Assembly: GCA_023246985.1 (NCBI GenBank)
Contig: JAHFHJ010000042.1
Coordinates: 1-10,621, forward strand
Source: Candidatus Omnitrophota bacterium
GTDB taxonomy: Bacteria > Omnitrophota > Omnitrophia > Omnitrophales > Aquincolibacteriaceae
Direction of reading: 5' to 3'
Length of the DNA: 10,621 bases
Of the stretch, positions 6,550 through 10,621 are shown piece by piece. Position 1 is the first letter of the stretch. Every line of letters begins with the position of its first letter. Position numbers and translations under genes: made by a program. The notes beneath the pieces were generated by a model, which saw nothing but the letters and a program-made list of their open reading frames with translations, did no database searches and had not been told where the DNA came from.

Positions 6550-7578
6550 ATGAAACGAATCGGAATGCTTACGGGAGGCGGGGATTGTCCGGGTCTTAAC
6601 GCGGTGATCCGCGGGATTGTGTATGCGGCGAAGGCCGAGGGATGGCATGTGATCGGCTTCAAGCGGGGGTGGAAAGGAATCCTTCAGAATCATTTTGTGG
6701 AACTGGATCTTAAGTCGGTTGCGGACATTCTTCCCCGGGGCGGCACCATTCTGGGGACGTCGCGCACGAATCCCTATAAAAATGACGGGGATGCGGAGAA
6801 GGTTCGCGAGACGATTAAAAAGAATAAACTGGATGCTCTGATCGCGATCGGCGGTGAAGATACGCTGGGCGCCGCGCATAAGCTTTCCAAGAACGGGATG
6901 CCGATCATCGGAGTCCCGAAAACGATCGATAACGACTTGAATGCCACCGACTACACATTCGGCTATGACACGGCCCTCAGCATCGCGACGGAGTGCCTGG
7001 ACCGGATCCGTACGACCGCGGAATCGCATGAACGCGTGATGGTGGTTGAGATCATGGGCCGGCATGCCGGCTGGATCACGCTTGAGTCCGGGATCGCCGG
7101 CGGCGCGGATGTGGTCCTTATTCCGGAAGTTTCGATGACGGTCTCTGAAATTTGCGGTTATCTCGTTCAGCAGCGCGCGCGCGGCAAGAATTTCAGCGTC
7201 GTTGCGGTCTCCGAAGGGTTCGCGATCAAGGGGGAAGAACTTGTGACGGCGAAAAAAGAGCCCGACGCGTTCGGCCACGCGATCCTTGGCGGCGTGGGTG
7301 ACCGGCTTGCGAAACTCATCGAAAAAAAGACGGGGTATGAGACTCGTTCGACCGTGCTCGGCCATATCCAGCGCGGCGGTTCGCCGACGGCGTTTGACCG
7401 CGTGCTGGGAACCCGCTTTGGCGTGAAGGCCGTTCAGCTCGTCAAAGAGGGCCTGTTCGGGCATATGGTCAGTCTCTGCGGCCGCGACATTGTCGCGGTG
7501 CCGCTGGCGGAAGCGGTGGGAGAGTTGAAGACCGTGCCGGCCGACATGTACGACCTCGCAAAAACCTTTTTCAGTTGA
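6550..7578 (+). CDS. pfp: 6-phosphofructokinase, probably PPi-dependent
   Basis: The enzyme phosphorylates fructose 6-phosphate at C1. The 342-aa single-domain protein has the PFK signatures GGGDCPGLNAVIRG at 9-22, GGEDT at 101-105, PKTIDND at 123-129 with catalytic Asp at D127, MGRHAGWI at 169-176, and GHIQRGGSPTAFDR at 271-284. Two positions decide the phosphoryl donor in this family: Asp104 in GGED (Gly in ATP enzymes) and Lys124 in PKTIDND (Gly in ATP enzymes). Both are the PPi-type residue, so a reversible, pyrophosphate-dependent enzyme is expected. GGED also occurs in the actinobacterial PPi-PFK group. The start has a good ribosome-binding site (GAGGTGA, 6540-6546). The gene opens the second operon and is followed by gmhA after 3 bp. 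ATP use is possible but less likely. Confidence 0.9.
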   Translation: MKRIGMLTGGGDCPGLNAVIRGIVYAAKAEGWHVIGFKRGWKGILQNHFVELDLKSVADILPRGGTILGTSRTNPYKNDGDAEKVRETIKKNKLDALIAIGGEDTLGAAHKLSKNGMPIIGVPKTIDNDLNATDYTFGYDTALSIATECLDRIRTTAESHERVMVVEIMGRHAGWITLESGIAGGADVVLIPEVSMTVSEICGYLVQQRARGKNFSVVAVSEGFAIKGEELVTAKKEPDAFGHAILGGVGDRLAKLIEKKTGYETRSTVLGHIQRGGSPTAFDRVLGTRFGVKAVQLVKEGLFGHMVSLCGRDIVAVPLAEAVGELKTVPADMYDLAKTFFS

Positions 7579-7581
7579 GCC

Positions 7582-8154
7582 ATGAAGCATACTTTCGAAG
7601 CGATCGTCCAAGGGCATCAGGAAACTTTCCAGAAAACCTTCGTGCCGGCGCAGTTTGAGGTCCTGGATCAAATGGCGCACGCGGTGATCCATGCGCTGAA
7701 GGCCGGACACAAGTTGCTTTTGTGCGGCAATGGCGGGTCGGCGTCGGATTCTCAACATATCGCCGCGGAATTCGTCGGCCGCTTTGAGAAGAACCGCGTC
7801 AGTCTGCCCGCCATTGCGCTTACCTCCGATATTGCCGCGCTCACGGCGATCGGCAATGATTTCGGTTTTGACAAACTTTTTTCCCGTCAAATTGAAGGCC
7901 TCGGCCGCAGGGGGGATATCCTGATCGTGCTTTCGACGAGCGGCCGTTCGCCCAACATTTTAGAGGCGATCACCCAGGCCAAGCAACAGGGGATTCTTAC
8001 GCTTGGTTTTACCGGAAAAGACGGCGGTATTCTGAAGGACGCCGTCGATATTTGTTTTATTGCCAAGTCGAACAAAACCGCGCATATCCAGGAAGCGTGT
8101 ATGACCGCGCTTCACGCGATCTGTGAGGTTGTGGAAAAAATTCTTTTCGGATGA
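7582..8154 (+). CDS. gmhA: Sedoheptulose-7-phosphate isomerase (phosphoheptose isomerase)
   Basis: GmhA converts sedoheptulose 7-phosphate to D-glycero-D-manno-heptose 7-phosphate, the entry step to ADP-heptose for the LPS core. The 190-aa SIS-domain protein carries CGNGGSASDSQHIAAEFVGRF at 48-68, LPAIALTSDIAALTAIGND at 75-93, STSGRSPN at 118-125, and AHIQEACMTALHAICE at 167-182. H59, E63, Q170 and H178 match the spacing of the metal-binding and catalytic residues of known GmhA enzymes, which separates it from other SIS proteins such as DiaA. It lies directly behind pfp (3-bp gap), and its stop overlaps the adenylyltransferase gene by 4 bp. Confidence 0.93.
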   Translation: MKHTFEAIVQGHQETFQKTFVPAQFEVLDQMAHAVIHALKAGHKLLLCGNGGSASDSQHIAAEFVGRFEKNRVSLPAIALTSDIAALTAIGNDFGFDKLFSRQIEGLGRRGDILIVLSTSGRSPNILEAITQAKQQGILTLGFTGKDGGILKDAVDICFIAKSNKTAHIQEACMTALHAICEVVEKILFG

Positions 8155-8648
8155 CCCGGGATTTCGCCGCGATGATGGTCCCCAAAATTCTCACACAAAA
8201 AAAACTGGCGTCAACGGTCCGGCGTCTCAAGTCCCAGGGCAAGCGCATTGCTTTCACGAACGGGACCTTTGATATTCTTCATTTGGGCCATGTGACCTAT
8301 CTTCAAAAAGCTCGCGCGGCGGGCGATGTTCTGATCGTGGGCGTGAATACCGATCGTTCGGTCAAGACCTATAAGGATCCGAATCGCCCCGTCAATCCCC
8401 AGCAAGATCGCCTGAAGGTGCTTACCGCGCTGGCCTGTGTCGACTATGCCGTTCTGTTTAACGATCCCACGCCCCTTAAGTTGATCCGGAAGATCCAGCC
8501 CGCGGTGCTCGTCAAGGGCGCGGATTGGGCGATCAAGGATATCGTGGGCGCGCGGGAAGTGCTCGCGAAGGGCGGAAAAGTTAAACGTATTCCGCTGGTC
8601 AAAGGCCGTTCGTCCACGCGGGTCATCAAGATTCTGAAGCTTGCCTGA
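8151..8648 (+). CDS. hldC: D-glycero-beta-D-manno-heptose 1-phosphate adenylyltransferase (stand-alone)
   Basis: It transfers AMP from ATP to heptose 1-phosphate to form ADP-heptose (inferred from the family). The 165 aa correspond only to the C-terminal nucleotidyltransferase half of bifunctional HldE/RfaE. Seen: FTNGTFDILHLGHVTYLQKA at 35-54 with the HxGH motif (H44-H47), LIVGVNTDRSVK at 61-72, VLVKGADW at 119-126, IVGAREV at 131-137, and a final KGRSSTRVI at 151-159. ATG 8151 overlaps the gmhA stop. Internal ATGs at 8172 and 8175 are alternative starts, and family similarity begins later still, so the first 8-9 residues are uncertain. The kinase half is not fused here, and neither a recognisable HldA nor a GmhB phosphatase gene is in the window. 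Confidence 0.88.
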   Translation: MTRDFAAMMVPKILTQKKLASTVRRLKSQGKRIAFTNGTFDILHLGHVTYLQKARAAGDVLIVGVNTDRSVKTYKDPNRPVNPQQDRLKVLTALACVDYAVLFNDPTPLKLIRKIQPAVLVKGADWAIKDIVGAREVLAKGGKVKRIPLVKGRSSTRVIKILKLA

Positions 8649-8653
8649 ACCTC

Positions 8654-9301
8654 ATGACCTGGCAGGAAAAAATCTTCGAAAATTTCCGGCTCTACGGGGT
8701 GACCAATCTGATCGTCGAGCAAGCGGCTGTGCTGCGTAAGATCGAACAGGCCTACCAAGGCGGGACTGACATTATCCAGCTTCGCTCCAAGGTATTACCG
8801 GATGCGGCTCTCATGCGTTTGGGGTCGAAGATTAGGAAGATCGCTGCGAGGCATCGAAGACTTTTTTTTATCAATGACCGCGTCGATCTTGCGCTTGCGA
8901 TCGGCGCGGACGGCGTTCACCTGGGGCAGGACGATATGCCCATTGCGACAGCCCGTCGATTAATACGGCGGGCTGGCTGCAAGATCTGGATCGGAAAGTC
9001 GACGCATAACCTGAGGCAGGCACTCGAGGCCGAGCGCGAGGGAGCCGATTATATCGGAGTGGGACCCGTCTTCGCGACGCCGACTAAACCGTATGCACGG
9101 TCCGTGGGACTCGACTTCGTCAGGCAAGCGGCCGCAAAGATCCGGATCCCCTGGGTCGCGATCGGCGGCATCGATCTTGAAAATCTTGTGTCGGTCCTCC
9201 AGGCCGGAGCCTCGCGCGTCGCGGTCGTACGGGCGGTCTTTTCGGCGAAAGATCCCGGAACGGCGTCCCTGAAATTCAAGTATCAACTCGAAAGGCATTA
9301 A
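8654..9301 (+). CDS. thiE: Thiamine-phosphate synthase
   Basis: ThiE joins HMP pyrophosphate and thiazole phosphate to make thiamine monophosphate in the cytoplasm. The 215-aa TIM-barrel protein contains YGVTN at 14-18, IQLRSK at 41-46 (pyrimidine pyrophosphate site), FINDRVDLALAIGADGVHLG at 72-91 followed by QDD, IGKSTHN at 113-119, DYIGVGPVFATPTK at 132-145, and VAIGGI at 168-173 (phosphate loop). All key motifs are intact, which separates it from the regulatory TenI branch. It follows hldC after 5 bp and precedes the PfkB kinase by 3 bp. No TPP riboswitch is seen upstream. No other thiamine gene is in the window, so it is simply carried in a mixed housekeeping operon. Confidence 0.92.
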   Translation: MTWQEKIFENFRLYGVTNLIVEQAAVLRKIEQAYQGGTDIIQLRSKVLPDAALMRLGSKIRKIAARHRRLFFINDRVDLALAIGADGVHLGQDDMPIATARRLIRRAGCKIWIGKSTHNLRQALEAEREGADYIGVGPVFATPTKPYARSVGLDFVRQAAAKIRIPWVAIGGIDLENLVSVLQAGASRVAVVRAVFSAKDPGTASLKFKYQLERH

Positions 9302-9304
9302 GCC

Positions 9305-10219
9305 ATGTCCCAACCGCCTCATCTCATCGTGATCGGCACCGTGGCTATTGATGAACTCTCCACGCCGTTCGGCGCCCGGCAGACGGTTTTTGGAGGCTCG
9401 GCTTCCTATTTCTCCTATGCCGCGAGTTTTTTTACCAAAGTGGGCGTCGTGGCGGTGGTGGGGCAGGATTTTCCGGAGGAATATCGCAAGATCCTTGAAG
9501 AAAAAGGGGTCGATCTGTCCCATCTTGTGACGCTTCCGGGAAAAACATTTCATTGGAAAGGCAAGTACGAAGCGGATATGAATTCGGCGATCACGCTTCA
9601 GACGGATCTCAATGTTCTTTTGGATTTCAAGCCCGAGCTAAAATACGCGGCCACGCCGGAGTTTATCTTTCTGGCCAATGTCGATCCGGACCTTCAGATG
9701 AAGGTTCTGGATCAGGCGCACGGATCCTCGCTCAAGTTCGTCGCCTGCGATACGATGAATTTCTGGATCCAGAGCAAACGCGCGTCCGTGGAGAAAGTGC
9801 TCCGGCGCGTTCACGCGGTTTTCATGAACGATGGGGAGGCGCGCCAGCTCACCGGCGAGGTGAATCTGATCAAAGCCGCGCAGATGATCCGCCATCGGGG
9901 GCCCGAATATGTGATCATCAAGAAGGGCGAACATGGGGCGCTTTTGTACAGCCACGAAGGCGTTTTTATTTATCCGGCGTATCCGCTTGAAAGCGTTTAC
10001 GACCCGACGGGAGCCGGAGACAGTTTTGCGGGCGGCGTCATGGGCTACCTTGCCGCGGCGCGCACGGTGAATTTGAAAACCATGAAAACGGCCATCGCTT
10101 ACGGCACCATCGTGGCTTCCTTTACGGTAGAAAAATTCGGACTCCAGAGACTTCGCGAAGTGAAGCGCGACCATTTCGACAAACGGCTGGAAGTTTTGAA
10201 AAAAATCTGTAAAATCTGA
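9305..10219 (+). CDS. PfkB/ribokinase-family sugar kinase, substrate unknown
   Basis: This 304-aa carbohydrate or nucleoside kinase belongs to the PfkB family. The first family signature is VFGGSASYFSYAASFF at 28-43 with the Gly-Gly hinge (G30-G31), then GVVAVVGQDFPEEY at 47-60. CDTMNFWI at 148-155 and MNDGEARQLTG at 174-184 follow. The second signature is DPTGAGDSFAGGVMGYLA at 233-250, with catalytic Asp at D239 and the anion hole GAGD. It resembles a conserved but uncharacterised bacterial clade (PFG after IDEL, LANVDPDLQ at 123-131) rather than HldA or ThiD, so I do not assign the missing heptose kinase to it, although the operon makes that worth testing. It is the last gene of the operon, 3 bp after thiE. 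Confidence 0.88.
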   Translation: MSQPPHLIVIGTVAIDELSTPFGARQTVFGGSASYFSYAASFFTKVGVVAVVGQDFPEEYRKILEEKGVDLSHLVTLPGKTFHWKGKYEADMNSAITLQTDLNVLLDFKPELKYAATPEFIFLANVDPDLQMKVLDQAHGSSLKFVACDTMNFWIQSKRASVEKVLRRVHAVFMNDGEARQLTGEVNLIKAAQMIRHRGPEYVIIKKGEHGALLYSHEGVFIYPAYPLESVYDPTGAGDSFAGGVMGYLAAARTVNLKTMKTAIAYGTIVASFTVEKFGLQRLREVKRDHFDKRLEVLKKICKI

Positions 10220-10236
10220 CCCCTTGGGGTGTTTTT
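10219..10236 (+). terminator. Weak rho-independent terminator
   Basis: ACCC and GGGT (10219-10222 with 10227-10230) form a short GC-rich hairpin that begins on the last base of the PfkB-kinase stop codon, followed by five T (10232-10236). The stem is only 4 bp, so efficiency is doubtful, but the position at the end of the operon is right. Confidence 0.45.
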
Positions 10237-10247
10237 CCGAGGAAGCC

Positions 10248-10284
10248 ATCCTGAGCGAAGCGCCGCGGCGCGAAGTCGAAGGAT
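10248..10284. repeat. Dispersed-type palindromic intergenic repeat
   Basis: ATCCTGAGCGAAG and CGAAGTCGAAGGAT flank a perfect 12-bp palindrome GCGCCGCGGCGC (10260-10271). ATCCT and AGGAT at the ends also pair. Elements with CCTGAGCGAAG...CGAAGTCGAAGGA ends are widespread intergenic repeats in many bacterial genomes (from general knowledge). Only one copy lies in this window. Confidence 0.6.
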
Positions 10285-10299
10285 CTCATTACGTTATAA

Positions 10300-10352
10300 G
10301 CGGGATTAGCCCCAACTTCAATAAACGAAGACTGCGGCTGGGACTATCCCGC
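10300..10352 (+). other. tRNA-like hairpin sharing the tRNA-Gly acceptor stem
   Basis: GCGGGAT at 10300-10306 pairs with ATCCCGC at 10346-10352 (9 bp if the flanking AA/TT are counted). These are the same acceptor-stem sequences as in the tRNA-Gly at 10549. It begins GCGGGATTAG like both tRNA copies downstream. Inside are CCCA/TGGG (10311-10314 with 10339-10342) and CTTC/GAAG with a 7-nt loop (10316-10319 with 10327-10330). At 53 nt it lacks a D-arm and is too short for a tRNA. It may be a relic of a tRNA-Gly copy or a tRNA-derived repeat. Confidence 0.4.
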
Positions 10353-10378
10353 TTACCGGTAGATCGTTTGAGTGACAA

Positions 10379-10534
10379 GCGGGATTAGCATAGTGGTAAT
10401 GTTCCAGCTTCCCAAGCTGGCTAGACGGGTTCTCCGCCAAAAATCGCGGCGGACCCGTCCACAAAGCTTGTCGAAGAAGAGCCGTGAAAGCGATTTTTGA
10501 GACGGACCCGCCAAGCTTTGTGGCGGGGATTCCC
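10379..10534 (+). pseudogene. tRNA-Gly(CCC) pseudogene, split in the T-loop
   Basis: The 5' part is a good tRNA-Gly: acceptor 5' strand GCGGGAT (10379-10385), D-stem GCAT/ATGT, anticodon stem CCAGC/GCTGG with loop TTCCCAA (anticodon CCC, 10411-10413), variable CTAG, then ACGGGTTC (10425-10432), which is the T-stem 5' strand and the first T-loop bases. Instead of GATTCCCGT and the acceptor 3' strand ATCCCGC, about 95 bp of hairpin sequence follows. GATTCCC then appears at 10528-10534 and continues AGC rather than GT. There is no 3' acceptor strand, so no functional tRNA can form. Compare the intact copy at 10549. Confidence 0.6.
10433..10527. repeat. Hairpin-rich insert inside the tRNA-Gly pseudogene
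   Basis: The insert is bounded by two matching hairpins: TCCGCC-9 nt-GGCGGA (10433-10453) and CCCGCC-9 nt-GGCGGG (10507-10527). A longer inverted repeat also links 10454-10470 with 10512-10527. CCACAAAGCTTG pairs perfectly with CAAGCTTTGTGG, extended by CCCG/CGGG past a one-base bulge. Short coding capacity, paired ends and the CCCGCC/GGCGGG core (also at 1870-1890) point to a REP- or MITE-like element. No transposase and no obvious target duplication are visible. Confidence 0.5.
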
Positions 10535-10548
10535 AGCATTTTTTACGA

Positions 10549-10621
10549 GCGGGATTAGTACAATGGCAGTACAACAGCTTCCCAAGCTGTGGACACGGGT
10601 TCGATTCCCGTATCCCGCTCC
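10549..10621 (+). tRNA. tRNA-Gly (anticodon CCC)
   Basis: A full cloverleaf can be drawn: acceptor GCGGGAT/ATCCCGC (10549-10555 with 10612-10618), D-stem GTAC/GTAC (10558-10561 with 10569-10572), anticodon stem ACAGC/GCTGT with loop TTCCCAA (anticodon CCC, 10581-10583), a 4-nt variable region, and T-stem ACGGG/CCCGT with loop TTCGATT. Discriminator T10619, G1-C72, C2-G71 and anticodon C35-C36 are the bacterial glycine identity elements. CC at 10620-10621 suggests an encoded CCA whose A falls outside the window. It reads GGG codons. Confidence 0.93.

Noticed and set aside
6529..7890. Minus-strand open frame of 453 codons across pfp and gmhA
   Set aside because: It spans two well-recognised + strand genes; its Arg/His/Asp-rich sequence is typical of an antisense shadow.
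10528..10544. Terminator from GGGGATTCCC followed by six T
   Set aside because: The stem would be only 3 bp with a T-run 4 bp away; GATTCCC is better explained as a tRNA T-loop/T-stem remnant.

Overview
This looks like a chromosomal segment from a Gram-negative, moderately GC-rich bacterium. The evidence is two enzymes of ADP-heptose synthesis (LPS inner core), a pyrophosphate-type phosphofructokinase, and a YDG-repeat exoprotein of the filamentous-haemagglutinin type. The combination of a DUF1844 protein, an AmaP-like protein and the YDG array, together with short dispersed hairpin repeats, reminds me of uncultured lineages such as Omnitrophota or other PVC-related phyla. That assignment is an impression from gene content, not a result. 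All real genes lie on the + strand.

Bases 1-1349 hold the 3' end of a gene for a surface or secreted protein built from about 86-90-residue YDG repeats. Bases 1350-1980 carry no convincing intact protein gene. They hold a decayed tail that still resembles YDG sequence in one frame, a compact unit made of a consensus sigma-70 promoter, about 80 nt of transcript and a strong intrinsic terminator (a candidate small RNA), and a palindromic repeat.

Bases 1981-6432 are a tightly packed operon: DUF1844 protein, flippase-like LPG_synthase_TM membrane protein, a doubtful 47-codon ORF, aroQ, accB, accC and an AmaP-like membrane protein. Most junctions are 4-bp ATGA overlaps. It combines the shikimate pathway (AroQ), the first step of fatty-acid synthesis (BCCP and biotin carboxylase; the carboxyltransferase genes are not in the window) and envelope proteins.

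Bases 6550-10219 are a second operon: phosphofructokinase with PPi-type signature residues, gmhA, a stand-alone heptose-1-phosphate adenylyltransferase (hldC/rfaE2 type), thiE and a PfkB-family kinase. Sedoheptulose 7-phosphate is the GmhA substrate and a known substrate of several PPi-PFKs, which may explain the pairing. A small hairpin and T-run follow.

Bases 10237-10621 are a repeat-rich tRNA region: a dispersed-type palindromic element, a 53-nt tRNA-like hairpin, a tRNA-Gly(CCC) copy whose T-loop appears split by a roughly 95-bp hairpin element, and an intact tRNA-Gly(CCC) at the window edge. The most interesting signals here are the candidate small RNA and the broken tRNA copy beside its intact twin. 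I see no defence system, CRISPR array, transposase or large unknown gene cluster.
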